A stretch of 64,000 nt of DNA from positions 1-64,000 of the forward strand of contig JALBYF010000033.1 of the NCBI GenBank assembly GCA_023212725.1. Reading direction: 5' to 3'. This DNA comes from Tranzscheliella williamsii (taxonomy: Eukaryota; Basidiomycota; Ustilaginomycetes; Ustilaginales; Ustilaginaceae). The first letter of the stretch is position 1. Each line of letters opens with the position of its first letter. The notes under the pieces were generated by a model that was not told the origin of the DNA, did no database searches, and saw nothing but the letters and a program-made list of their open reading frames with translations. The position numbers were made by a program, and so were the translations under genes. This document shows positions 1-9,599 of the stretch, one piece after another.

Positions 1-2559
1 GGGGGCGACGGTGTCGAGCTGGACGACGACGTGCTCGAGCCCGTGGATGCGCGCGCGCAGCAGCTGCTCCACCTGCCGCGCCACCGCTTCCGGCGTCAGC
101 GCAGGGCCCCCGCTCGACACAGCACGCCCGTTGGCCGGATCTGCGCCCGGATTATGTCCATGACCATGACCATGACCATGCTCGTGACTGTGATCGTGGC
201 CGTGACCGTGACCGTGGCCGTGATCGTGGCCGTGATCGTGGCCGTGATCGTGGCCGTGATCGTGGCCGTGATCGTGGCCGTGATTGTGGTTGGGGTTGGG
301 GTTGGGGTTGGGGTTGGGGGCGGCGGTGGGGGGAGGCCAGACGAGCTGGATGCGGACGTGGCCGACGAGGGTGTGGGCGTCCTTGGGCCAGAAGCGCGGG
401 GCGTGGTAGGCGACAACGCCGGGGAGCGTGTAGAGCTGATCGAGCGCGGCGAGGAGCTCGGCCTCGCGGTCGGCGCCGTTGTCGAGACAGAGGATCCGGC
501 CGGCGTCCAGGACGAGCGGGATGACGGAGCCGACGATCATAAACGCGATAAAGAGCGAGGCAATCGGGTCGAATCCAGTCCATCCAAACTGGCCGATCAG
601 CAGCGTGCTGATAATGACCCCCACCGAGCCAAGCGTGTCGGCCATGACGTGCAGGTAGACGCCCATCATGTTGTGCGAGTGCCCGTGGTCGTGGCCGTGA
701 TCGTGATCGTGCCCGTGCGCGTGGCCATGGCCGTGGTGGTGGTGCCCGCCGGTGGCCCACATGCCAAACAGGTTGACCGCCAGGCCGAGCGTACTGACGA
801 CGAGCAGCTGGGTGGTGCTGTTCATGACCGGAGGCTCGATAATCCTCTGGACCGCTTCAAAGACGATGAACACCGAGATGAGGATCAGGAAGACGCCGTT
901 GGCAAAGCCGCTCAGTGTTTCCACCCTGCCGTATCCGTAGGTGAAGGTGGCATCGGTGGGCCAGGTGGCCATGACGCTGGCGAAGAGCCCCATGCCGATG
1001 GCGGCGCAGTCGAAAAACATGTGGATCGCGTCGCTGATCAGCCCCAGGCTGTTGGTCCACACGCCCCACAAGAGCTGCACACCCATAAAGGCCAGATTGA
1101 GCAGCAGGAACTGGAAGATCTTGCGCGAGTCCGGCTGGGCCAAGATCACCTTGACCGTCCGTCGTGCGGTAACGCTGGCCGAACGCAGCGACGAGACAAA
1201 CTCTTGCAGCGCCGAGACCTCTCGCGCCTCGCCCTCCTTCCCCGCCAGAGACGCTTGCGCCGGCGCCGACGACGAGGAGAAGCGAGACGAGGCGTAGTCG
1301 GGAGACTTTCTCAGGATCGTGCGCAGCGCCTGGCCGACGAGCAAGGCGAGGGCAAGCTGCGACCACCTTGGGCTGTATCCGAAGCCGACATAGCCGATCC
1401 CCAACGCAGAGACTACAGCTATGGGCCAGCCGTGCGCAACCCTGTCCTTTGCCGATGCATGTGATTCGATGGATGTGCTGACCAGCGGCTCGAGGATGAT
1501 GTACCCGAAGCTAAGCGCCAGGTAAACCGGCCAGTGCCCCACAGCGGAAGCACTCGAGCCTGCGGAGCGCATCAGGGACGATAGAGCGGGCAAGGCGCTA
1601 CCCACGCCCAACACCTTGAGCACCAGCGACACGGGCAAGGTGATGGCGGAGGCTGTGAGCGTAGCTACGACGTTGGCCTTTCTGCGCCCGCCCGCATCGC
1701 TACTTGCGGTCAGAAGAGCCTGCTCCTTCTCGATCGTCAAGAGCGCATATACCAGCAGGTAGGCATGGCCGGCCAAGACGCCGACGACGCTAAAGTTGGC
1801 AGCGGACGCCTCAACAGCAGCCGATGCAGCTCGCAGCTGCGACGGCGACGCCAGGTCGGCGGGTCTACCTCTCCTAAGACTCTCGGGCAGATCGGCATCG
1901 GCGTACATGTCGGAGAGATGCGCAGCATAGTTGTCACCCGAGCCGGACGCGGCAGAGTGCGAAATGGCCGAGAGGAACGAGACGGCCAGGGCAAAGAGGA
2001 TGGTGTAGCCTCCGTAGCTGCGTCCGCGGACGCTTTTGGCAAGGTCCATCGCCCAAACCTCGCAGTACTGGCTGAAGATGATGACATTGAAGGCGTCCAG
2101 CTTCTGTAGCGCCATGAGCCAGACGAGCAGCTGGGCAAAGACGACGGCGGACAGTGTCAAGAGGCGTCGCTTATCAATCCTCTTGATGGCCGGAATCCAC
2201 TGCCAGGTTTGAAACCAGAGCGACTGGACCAAAGCAGCGACGGCGAACGAGAGGGTGGCGATGGCCCACGAGCTGGTTCCCCCCCACGCTGCGCCAGCAT
2301 AGCCAGGCGCCGCAGCGGCGGCAGCGCGCCCATCGGTATCGATGGCCTCAGTGTAGGTTGCCGTCAGCCAAGCTCGAACCAGGAGGGCGGCAGAGACGAG
2401 TAAAGACTTGTTGAGCAGCAGACCAAGCAGGAGGTCGGTCGGGATGGAAAAGCCTAGGCGCGATGCAGAAGCAGAATGCGCTGCATTGGGGCCCAGAGAG
2501 ACGCTCTGCATGCGCACCTTGGCCCGCGTGCGCGAATCGGGCGTGAGAGCAGACGCCAT
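1..2559 (-). CDS. MSC2: CDF zinc transporter, Msc2 type (3' end outside window)
   Basis: Cation diffusion facilitator predicted to carry zinc into the ER/secretory pathway, like yeast Msc2. The frame is open from ATG 2559 to the window edge (853 codons), so the C-terminus is missing. An N-terminal half of about 480 residues with many hydrophobic segments precedes the CDF domain, as is typical of Msc2 and ZnT5. The CDF domain shows SLGLISDAIHMFFD near residue 505 and HVMADTLGS near 638, giving the two HxxxD zinc-binding motifs. A His-rich cytosolic loop lies at about 608-632. A second, longer His/Asp/Gly tract preceded by Pro-Asn repeats lies at about 759-803 inside the C-terminal cytosolic domain and is encoded by a minisatellite. 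The start MASALTPDSR is preceded by AAG and is the first good ATG. No intron is needed. Family assignment is secure; Msc2 rather than another CDF rests on the long N-terminal half. Confidence 0.88.
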   Translation of the reverse strand, partial: MASALTPDSRTRAKVRMQSVSLGPNAAHSASASRLGFSIPTDLLLGLLLNKSLLVSAALLVRAWLTATYTEAIDTDGRAAAAAAPGYAGAAWGGTSSWAIATLSFAVAALVQSLWFQTWQWIPAIKRIDKRRLLTLSAVVFAQLLVWLMALQKLDAFNVIIFSQYCEVWAMDLAKSVRGRSYGGYTILFALAVSFLSAISHSAASGSGDNYAAHLSDMYADADLPESLRRGRPADLASPSQLRAASAAVEASAANFSVVGVLAGHAYLLVYALLTIEKEQALLTASSDAGGRRKANVVATLTASAITLPVSLVLKVLGVGSALPALSSLMRSAGSSASAVGHWPVYLALSFGYIILEPLVSTSIESHASAKDRVAHGWPIAVVSALGIGYVGFGYSPRWSQLALALLVGQALRTILRKSPDYASSRFSSSSAPAQASLAGKEGEAREVSALQEFVSSLRSASVTARRTVKVILAQPDSRKIFQFLLLNLAFMGVQLLWGVWTNSLGLISDAIHMFFDCAAIGMGLFASVMATWPTDATFTYGYGRVETLSGFANGVFLILISVFIVFEAVQRIIEPPVMNSTTQLLVVSTLGLAVNLFGMWATGGHHHHGHGHAHGHDHDHGHDHGHSHNMMGVYLHVMADTLGSVGVIISTLLIGQFGWTGFDPIASLFIAFMIVGSVIPLVLDAGRILCLDNGADREAELLAALDQLYTLPGVVAYHAPRFWPKDAHTLVGHVRIQLVWPPPTAAPNPNPNPNPNHNHGHDHGHDHGHDHGHDHGHDHGHGHGHGHDHSHEHGHGHGHGHNPGADPANGRAVSSGGPALTPEAVARQVEQLLRARIHGLEHVVVQLDTVAP
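190..291 (+). repeat. 12-bp coding minisatellite (GTGATCGTGGCC)n
   Basis: Five perfect tandem copies of GTGATCGTGGCC lie at 220-279, with near copies at 190-201 and 280-291. On the minus strand they encode repeating His-Gly-His-Asp inside the zinc transporter. The unit is a multiple of three, so copy-number change keeps the frame. Confidence 0.92.
286..319 (+). repeat. Hexamer repeat (TTGGGG)n, coding
   Basis: About five copies of TTGGGG directly follow the 12-bp minisatellite and encode alternating Pro-Asn on the minus strand. It resembles a ciliate-type telomere unit but lies inside an open coding frame, so it is a simple repeat. Confidence 0.85.
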
Positions 2560-3307
2560 CTTGGCAGAGCGGGCCCCACACGCAAAGAGGAAGCGGAACG
2601 CGAACCTTCAGCTCTCAACAACGCCTCGACACTGGCGACAAAGTCAGTGACGATGGGCAGACATGGGTGCCACAAAAATAGGAAAGAGAAAGGTGGTGGT
2701 GACGGCGGCGAAAGTGGCGCGCTTGACTGGCACAGCGGTCGAGAGCAGGGCTGAGACAAGATATTGAAGGCAGTGCCCGAGGTGGAAGAAGCAAGTGTGA
2801 GAGAGACAAGTGGATGTGGGTGGGGTGCACGTCTCTTCTACCGATGTACACTTTCATCCCGTTTCAGAGGACAGACACGAAAGACCGCCAACAGAACATC
2901 ATCCACCTGCAGATGCAACGCTACCCAACCAATCAACTGCACAACACAACGGCAAGGCCACGGCACGACACAACTGCAAGGGTCGCCTCAAATGTGAATG
3001 TGTGGTCAGACCAGTCACAAGTCACAGTGGGAGTGTAGCGTTGTGAGTGTGAGCGTCCAGTGATTCGGAGCGAATCGTGTTAGATCAGCGACCACCGAAG
3101 TGTGCGACCCTAGCCCCTCTATTTGTGATTGCTACCTTCCTTCAAAGTCAGACAGTGGTGGGATCAAGACAGACGGCGGTGGAGTCACACAATGTCTGCG
3201 TCTGGTCAACAGCGTGAGAGTGAGCTGGGTTGGTCTACGCGGGAATGGCGGCGAGGATACAAGGGAATGCTTTTGACATGGCTAGCTGGGTAAGCGGGGA
3301 AGCGCGT
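2560..3307. other. Intergenic: zinc transporter promoter and Idp 3' flank
   Basis: No supportable gene. It holds the upstream region of the minus-strand zinc transporter, and CAGTCACAAGTCACAGTG-like direct repeats at about 3011-3029, a motif that recurs in other spacers of this window. Confidence 0.6.
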
Positions 3308-5305
3308 TCAGAGCTTGCCAGCCTCGATGCCTTTGGCAGAGAGCTTCTGCTTGAGCTTGGTGGCGACGTGGTCGAGGAAGCCAGAGGTGGTGACGTAGTG
3401 CTCGCGCTTCATGTTCTTGCCGTGGTAGACCAGCGCAAGATCCTTGGTCATCACTTTGTCGTCCGAAATAGTCTCGATGCAGGCGTTTTCCAGTTCGCGT
3501 GCAAAGACGATCAGCTCTTGGTTGTTGTCCAACTTGCCCCGGAACGCAAGCCCGCGCGTCCAGGCATAGATCGAAGCGACACTGTTGGTGCTCGTCTCGT
3601 TGCCCTTCTGGTGTTCGCGGTAGTGGCGCGTGACGGTGCCGTGAGCCGCTTCTGACTCCATGATCTGGCCATCGGGCGTGATCAGCTCGGATGTCATCAT
3701 GCCAAGCGAGCCAAAGCCTTGGGCAACAATGTCGGATCCCGTGTCTCCGTCGTAGTTCTTGGTGGCCCAGACGTAGCCTCCCTCGCTCTTGATGGCATAA
3801 GCAAGCATGTCGTCGATCAGACGATGTTCGTACCAGAGACCCTTGGCCTCAAAGTCCTTCTTGTAGGTGGATTCGTAGATCTGCTGGAAGACATCCTTGA
3901 AGCGCCCATCGTAGGCCTTGAGAATGGTGTTTTTGGTCGACATGTAGAGCGGCATCTCTTTCTCGAGAGCCATCTTGAACGAAGCATGCGCAAAGCCAGA
4001 AATGGACTCGGTGGTGTTGTACATGCCGAGGCCCACTCCTCCGCCCTCGGGAAAGTCAAAGACGTTCCAAAGCTGAGGTTCGGAACCGTCCTCGGGGGTA
4101 AACTGCATGGTGAACTTGCCTGGCTTGTCCACGGCAAAATTCTGGCAGCGGTACTGGTCACCAAAGGCGTGTCGGCCAATGACAATGGGCTTGGTCCATC
4201 CAGGCACGGGTCGAGGCAGATCGTCGATCACAATCGGCGCTCGAAAGACAGTCCCACCAAGGATGTTTCGGATGGTGCCGTTGGGGCTGAGCCACATCTT
4301 CTTGAGCTTGAACTCCTTGACTCGTGCCTCGTCGGGCGTGATGGTGGCGCACTTGACCCCCACCTTGTACTTCTTGATGGCCTCGGCGGCTTCGACGGTG
4401 ACCTTGTCGTCGGTGGCATCACGGTGTTCGATGCCGAGATCGTAGTACTTGAGGTCGACGTCGAGGAAAGGGAGGATGAGATCCTCTCGGATCTTGTGCC
4501 AAATGATTCTGGTCATCTCGTCACCATCCAGCTCTACCACAGGGTTGGCCACCTTGATCTTGGCTGGACGTGGCGAACCGCGAGGTCGTACGAGAGGCAT
4601 CGTGAAAGCAAGAGAATCAACGAATCAAATCAGCACAAGCTCGACAATGTGTCAAAGAACCAGACAAAGACGGCGATGGGTCCAGGGAGATGGCGATGGA
4701 TAGGCAAAGCGTGTGGTGAGGACGACCCCGGAATCGTAACCGGCCAAGCGGATGTCGAACGGGCCGAGCCGAAAATCCAAACGATAATGAACGAATAATT
4801 CATTTTCCCGACAGCGCGGCGCGTGCAAAACGACGGCTTACTAGCCGTGTCCACCATTGCTTGGCCCCGTGCCAGTCTTGGCCATGTCCATGCCCATGTC
4901 CTCCCTGTGCCGACGACTTTCCGCTGTCGATGACCAAAGCCCGCTCTCCGCAATGGCCCACTCGAAGAAATGCTCTCCTCTTCCGCTGAGCGCAGTCTCG
5001 GTCCTCCTGGTGCATATAGCCGGGTTGCGGGGAAATGGGTCTCTGCAGATAGAGAAGCTACGACAGAACTTACCAGCGGTCATGGTGGTGGAGAAACTTC
5101 TGTGGGTGGCTAAGCTTGCGCGAACGGAGGCGGATGAAACAGCGAAGCAAGCTGGTGTCGACGAAACCAGGAGAGATGCGCCCGAGACGTTGGTGGGTGA
5201 AGCGATTCTGGGGCGGGCGATGCGGGTGGCGGTGGAAAGAGATCGAACGGAAGCAACCACGGCGCTAGGGTGGGTGCGTTGGTGGAGCTGTCGGGCGGGG
5301 AACAT
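3308..5305 (-). CDS. IDP1: NADP-dependent isocitrate dehydrogenase, mitochondrial form
   Basis: Oxidative decarboxylation of isocitrate to 2-oxoglutarate with NADPH formation. Two coding exons: 5305-5074 and 4563-3308, joined across a 510-nt intron (donor GTAAGT at 5073, acceptor CCAG ending 4564). They give 495 aa reading ...[22 protein letters not shown]. Exon 1 (77 codons) is rich in Arg, Ser, Thr and Ala with almost no acids, a typical mitochondrial presequence. Exon 2 carries the family motifs [14 protein letters not shown] (substrate site), [15 protein letters not shown] (metal-binding Asp) and [14 protein letters not shown] (the NADP-specific binding loop). The C-terminus is AGKL, a weak match to a peroxisomal PTS1. 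Two in-frame Met positions could give shorter, non-mitochondrial proteins: Met75 at the end of exon 1, and an ATG at 4600 inside the intron. The enzyme identity is certain; the presequence exon is inferred from reading-frame fit. Confidence 0.93.
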
Positions 5306-6991
5306 CTACTGGCGCGAGCGGAGAAGAAGGGCAGACAAAGCGAAAGGGAGCGAACAAGAACCCAGTGGGAAGAAGAACGTCGTTTAATAATCGGGCCAAC
5401 AACGGGGGAAGGGGTTAGTAAGCGAAGCGCCGGCCGTTGAGTGCGATGTGGGGGAAAGTCGGAAAGAAGGCGGTCGGCAAAAGGAAAGGCAAGATGGTCC
5501 AAACAGCAGAGACACGACCAGTGAGATGGTCGGCGATCCAAGCCGTGGACGCAGATGGGGCGCGCGGGGGAGAGCGAGACGTGCACGGAGAGAGCCGAGC
5601 ATCGAGGACCGTAAACGAGCAGCGGAGGGGATCCGGGCGAATCAAAAAGCAGCGAAAGAAGCAGGCCCGTCGTTGCAGCGTCCGGAGGTCGCGGTATTAC
5701 GAAATAGAAAGGTGTTAGATTCGACGCCGTCACGCGCAGGCGGCAACCGAAAGCGAAAGCAGATGAGCATAGTCCCCCGAATGCCGAAGATCCAATCAGA
5801 GCCAAGATCGCCGGTCGAGTCAACGTCAATCAAGAATAAGCATATGCGTGCGGGACATCGTGGCAGTAGAGAGAGGCATCATCGCGGCACGCCGCAAAAG
5901 CATCGTCGTTGTCGTCGAGAGCGTTGTCGGTGTCGTCGAGATGGTCGTGTTGTCATCGACGGTGGTTGACCAAGCCGAGTGCCGTGGTACGGACCGCATT
6001 GATGGTGGATGCCACAGTGCAGTAACGCCATGGCAATGTGACAGAGTCGGTAGATTCAGCCAAGCGGGAAAAGCGACCATACCAGAACAAGGAGTCAGAG
6101 GTGATGAAGAGGAAAAGAGCAGAAAACGTCAGTCATACCGATCTTCCAGCAAAACGCATGGGCGGAGAAGGGCGAAAGGCATGGCAACCACGCTTGGTCC
6201 ATAGCAAAGATACTGTTGTGCTGCGCCGCGATGCTCGAGTACGTACCGTGATGTTGATGGCAGACGATCAGAGGATGGCCGTCGCGGAAGGGGTGGGACG
6301 GGTTGGGCTCCTGCGTAAAGGAGGATGGTAGAGGCGGCTCTGCCACAGCGATCCTGCTGTAGGTGGGATGAGAGTTGAGAGATGGATGTAGCTGACGAGA
6401 AGGTAGCGACCGAGCACTTGTGACGATAGCCGAAAGAAAAAAAGTCACTCGCACAGTCACAAAGTCCCAGTCACAGTATCATGCGAGCCAGCACCAAGTG
6501 GAGCGAGCTGGTGGGGCGCGCTCAGGGCCATCTGATTGACTCGACGTCTGACTCGGGCGGCGCCTTATCAGCAAATCTATGAAACCCAGCGCGAGAAGAA
6601 CGCAGGCCTTGCGCACGGGATCCGAAATAGTGACCGACACTGAGCCGATCCTTGGAAGCCACCGTTCAAACGGCCGAATAAGTCGGTATCAAATCTAACA
6701 TGCTACTCGCGGCTCAACGCAGCTGGAAGCGACGCTAAACACTAAGTGCGTTGGTTAGTGGCAGGTGTGGATTGCCTTGGTCGTGTTGGTTGCGGTGGTT
6801 GCCTCCGTTCCACTTGGCCTGGACCGTTAGCCTGCCTGCCGCCTGCCGTCTCTGGATACCCATCTCGTCACCGTCCTGCTCGCCATCCTCGACCGTTTCC
6901 GTTCCCGTCGCACATCCCTTCAAGCTCGAGCGAAGCCGTCTACTCTTGTTTCATCCTCTTTCGTGCAGCGCTCTCGGCCAACTGGCCCAGC
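5306..6991. other. Intergenic 1.7 kb between Idp and G-gamma
   Basis: Divergent spacer holding the promoters of the isocitrate dehydrogenase (-) and the G-protein gamma gene (+). Open frames here are low-complexity and matched nothing I recognise. CAGTCAC motifs occur at about 6444-6478. A small unrecognised gene cannot be excluded. Confidence 0.5.
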
Positions 6992-7333
6992 ATGAACGCC
7001 AAACCTCACAAGCAGTCCATGTCGGAGCTCAAGCTGCGTCGCCTCACCGAGCACAACCAGAGGCTCAAAGAGGACCTCGAGCGACCGCGCATTCGTGTCT
7101 CCGAAGCTAGTCAGAGGTGTGTACCCCAGATCCAACCGAAGCGCACGACGCAGGCGTTATTTCATCCTCCTGTCTTCTGGTACTGACTCTTGCTTCTGTC
7201 TTGCGGCGCTAGTCTGATCAACTACTGCAAGAGCACGCGCGACTACCTCGTCCCCTCCGTCTGGGGGCCGGTCGGCAAGGGCGACGATCCTTACGCTCCC
7301 GTGGGGGGCGGATGCAACTGTGTTGCCATGTAG
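6992..7333 (+). CDS. Heterotrimeric G-protein gamma subunit
   Basis: Small prenylated partner of the G beta subunit in pheromone/nutrient signalling at the plasma membrane (Ste18/Gpg1 type). Two exons, 6992-7116 and 7213-7333, separated by a 96-nt intron (GTGTGT...CTAG), give 81 aa. The N-terminal half is helical and charged ([20 protein letters not shown]), as expected for the coiled coil with G beta. After the junction comes [19 protein letters not shown], matching the conserved gamma-subunit core with its D-x-L-(V/I)-P motif. The protein ends CNCVAM: CVAM is a CaaX farnesylation box and the Cys two residues before it is a likely palmitoylation site. The total length is normal for fungal gamma subunits. 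The assignment is firm although no similarity search was run. Confidence 0.93.
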
Positions 7334-7873
7334 CCACCCCATCCGCCCACTCTATACATCGCCCACTCTATACAACCCTTGTGCCAGGCGCAGATCATCT
7401 TTTTCCCCTTCATGGTCACCGTCGCTCATCGCACCCTTTGCCTGCTTTCTGCTGCCCCTTGTCCCGAGGTGGACCCATCGCCCGCACTACCTACTGATAT
7501 CCCAACGCGCTACCTTCTTCCTTCTCGTTGCATCGCTTGTCTTCCGTCTCGTAGCATGAAATCACACTTACCTACCATGCCTCTTGTCGTCGTGGCGAGC
7601 GGGAGCTAGGGCACGCCGCAACTCGAGTGGAGATCGGCCGGGTGTAGATGAAGATGCGGTATTTTTCGCGTTGTCTGTGGCTGACACGGTGTAGCAGATA
7701 ACGATGATCGCGAACGGGCCAGCGTGGCAGCCTTGCCACCTCTCCACCATCCATCTATCCGCGAGCCAGCACGCAACTCACGCAGCAGCCTCTACGAGTT
7801 TGGATTCCCATCACGGCGCTTTGTTTCCCGCGAGCGGTCCCGGTAAGGTGGCTGCCAGGGTGGATGGCGGACG
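7334..7873. other. Intergenic spacer
   Basis: Spacer of 540 bp between the G-gamma stop and the F-box-like gene. Its pyrimidine-rich first part is probably the G-gamma 3' UTR. No gene or RNA recognised. Confidence 0.5.
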
Positions 7874-9340
7874 ATGCAACCGTCGGATCCCTTCTGGCCC
7901 TTTCGGCGGCTGGCTGGCGGCTGGAAGTATAGTGGCCATGAGTGCCGGAAGCCAGCGCATGCGAAGCCGCAGCGGGTTGTGCGCCGCACCGTGGTGGTTG
8001 CGCAGCAGCACATCGAGACCATCGGGGGCGGGGGAGAGGCGAGTGGGCGCGAGGCTTGGCATGGTGGCGCGGTGGTGGCGGGCGCGCCGCGGGTGCCTAC
8101 CGAGCTGGTGATCCAGATTGTCCTGATTGCCGCGCACGACGTGGCGCGTGCGGAAGGTTCGACGGCGGGTGGGCCGGGGTCGGATGAAGGGAGGGGGATG
8201 CGGCTGCTGGAGTTGGCGTCGGTCAACCGTGGGTGCTTCCGGGCAGTGGTGGCGGGGGAGCTTCTGGGCGAGGTGCGGCTGTATGGTGCCGGGCAGGCGT
8301 GCGCGTTGGCGACAGCGCTGGAGAGCAACCGGCTGGGTCTGCGCGACATTGCGCGCGCCCGGCTCTGGTCGCTCACCTTCCGGCACGGCGAGCAACGAAG
8401 GCGCGCTCGCCCGGCGCTGTTTGACGCCACCAGTGCCCAGGCCGCCTTCGAGAGCGCCGCCGCCCCGGCACTGCGTACCATCCTCGCCCACGCACACAAC
8501 ATCCGGCACCTCGCCGTCGAGGGCACCCCGCGTGCCCTCCGTAAGGCACGCCAGCCGGACAGGCCCGATCGGTTCGACGCCGTCGCCGCGCAGCTCACCC
8601 ACTTCAGCTGCCAGATGGGCCACTACGGCGGCGATGTCCAACCCGCCTTCTGGCAGCCAGCGCTGCCGTCGCTCCCCCGCTGGGCACGCCTGACCCACCT
8701 GCAGCTACACGGCCCACGCTTCCGCGTCACTGCAGCCTCCATCGAGGCCCTCAGCACCCTCCCTTCCCTCACCCATCTCGGCCTCATCGTCCCTGCCATC
8801 GTCCCGCCCAGCGAAGACCCCCCAACCTCCGCCCTCGACACCACAAGCAGGCCCAACCCGCTACAGACACTGATAGACCGCAGCGCGGCACTGCAGGTGC
8901 TCCTCGTCGTCGGCCACACGGACAAGCACTTTGTCGGCTACGCAGCCAACCTCCGCCGCTGGCTCGAGCCGCTCCGGCAGCCCCCGCCCGCGCCCCATCC
9001 ACGCCGCCTGCGCATCCATCTCATCACAGCTCTACCGCACGCACCGCACGCACCGCAGCCGCGCACCCCCCCACGCACCCACCCCTCCGAAGTCAGCCAG
9101 TGGATCATGGACCTCACCGAACACTGCCAGCACTGGAGCCTGGCCGAGCCGCACACCGCCCACCACCCCGGCCCCTTCCAGCACTACACCCAGTCCTGGG
9201 ACGCGCTCGACTACCCAAGCTCCCTCACCACCAGCACGACCAGCACGCGCCCACCCACCCCCCCCGCGCATCCCTCCTCCCCCGCCCATGTCATGGACGC
9301 GTCGGACGTTGCTGTAGATGCGTTCGACGACGATGCATAG
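7874..9340 (+). CDS. F-box-like protein of unknown target
   Basis: Uninterrupted frame of 488 aa. Residues about 73-130 (PRVPTELVIQIVLIAAHD... LLELASVNRGCFRAVV) match the pattern of an F-box: P-x-E-L-(I/V) at the start, then L-x-L-x-x-V-N-(R/K). Such proteins act as substrate adaptors of SCF ubiquitin ligases. The middle has leucine-rich stretches (LTHLQLHGPRF, LSTLPSLTHLGLIVP) suggestive of degenerate LRRs. The C-terminal 130 residues are Pro/Thr/Ser/His-rich and low complexity. The start ATG is the first in the frame; the first 70 residues carry no recognisable domain, so a downstream start or an unseen intron is possible. Codon choice changes sharply within the gene: G-ending codons dominate before about 8300 and C-ending codons after. 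The function is inferred from the F-box-like motif only. Confidence 0.65.
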   Translation: MQPSDPFWPFRRLAGGWKYSGHECRKPAHAKPQRVVRRTVVVAQQHIETIGGGGEASGREAWHGGAVVAGAPRVPTELVIQIVLIAAHDVARAEGSTAGGPGSDEGRGMRLLELASVNRGCFRAVVAGELLGEVRLYGAGQACALATALESNRLGLRDIARARLWSLTFRHGEQRRRARPALFDATSAQAAFESAAAPALRTILAHAHNIRHLAVEGTPRALRKARQPDRPDRFDAVAAQLTHFSCQMGHYGGDVQPAFWQPALPSLPRWARLTHLQLHGPRFRVTAASIEALSTLPSLTHLGLIVPAIVPPSEDPPTSALDTTSRPNPLQTLIDRSAALQVLLVVGHTDKHFVGYAANLRRWLEPLRQPPPAPHPRRLRIHLITALPHAPHAPQPRTPPRTHPSEVSQWIMDLTEHCQHWSLAEPHTAHHPGPFQHYTQSWDALDYPSSLTTSTTSTRPPTPPAHPSSPAHVMDASDVAVDAFDDDA

Positions 9341-9599
9341 ACGCTCATACTACCCTCCAGCCCCACGTCGCGCGTGTGCCTGTGCTGCATCTGTGCGACT
9401 CGTGTGTGGGCAACGGAGAAAGGCGGGAACGGCGCAGCGGGCGGTGGTAGCGTGGAACGAGTTACCGGTAACGTGACGTGGCGGGAATGTGGGGCGTGAA
9501 ATTGGCGCAAAGAGCGACGTTGGGCGGTTGGCGTTCTACGCTCAACACGGGGTGCTGGACGTATAGCGCCTGGTTGTGCTGCTGCGCTCGGTGCTTTAC

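Noticed and set aside
286..319. Telomere-like TTGGGG repeats near the window start
   Set aside because: Only about five copies, in an open coding frame, and far from the TTAGGG type expected in fungi.
31..1464. Long plus-strand open frame of 477 codons
   Set aside because: It is antisense to the zinc transporter, whose minus-strand frame shows all CDF motifs; the plus-strand product is mostly translation of the minisatellite.
3719..4798. Plus-strand frame of 359 codons
   Set aside because: Antisense shadow of the isocitrate dehydrogenase catalytic exon.
5110..5829. Minus-strand frame of 239 codons upstream of Idp
   Set aside because: Ser/Pro/Leu-rich low complexity, no motif, and overlaps the better-supported presequence exon in another frame.
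6095..6460. Possible small minus-strand gene
   Set aside because: A stretch with protein-like composition followed by GTACGT was considered, but no continuation exon or family could be recognised.
7811..8698. Minus-strand frame of 295 codons
   Set aside because: Antisense of the F-box-like gene; lacks any motif while the plus strand shows an F-box pattern.
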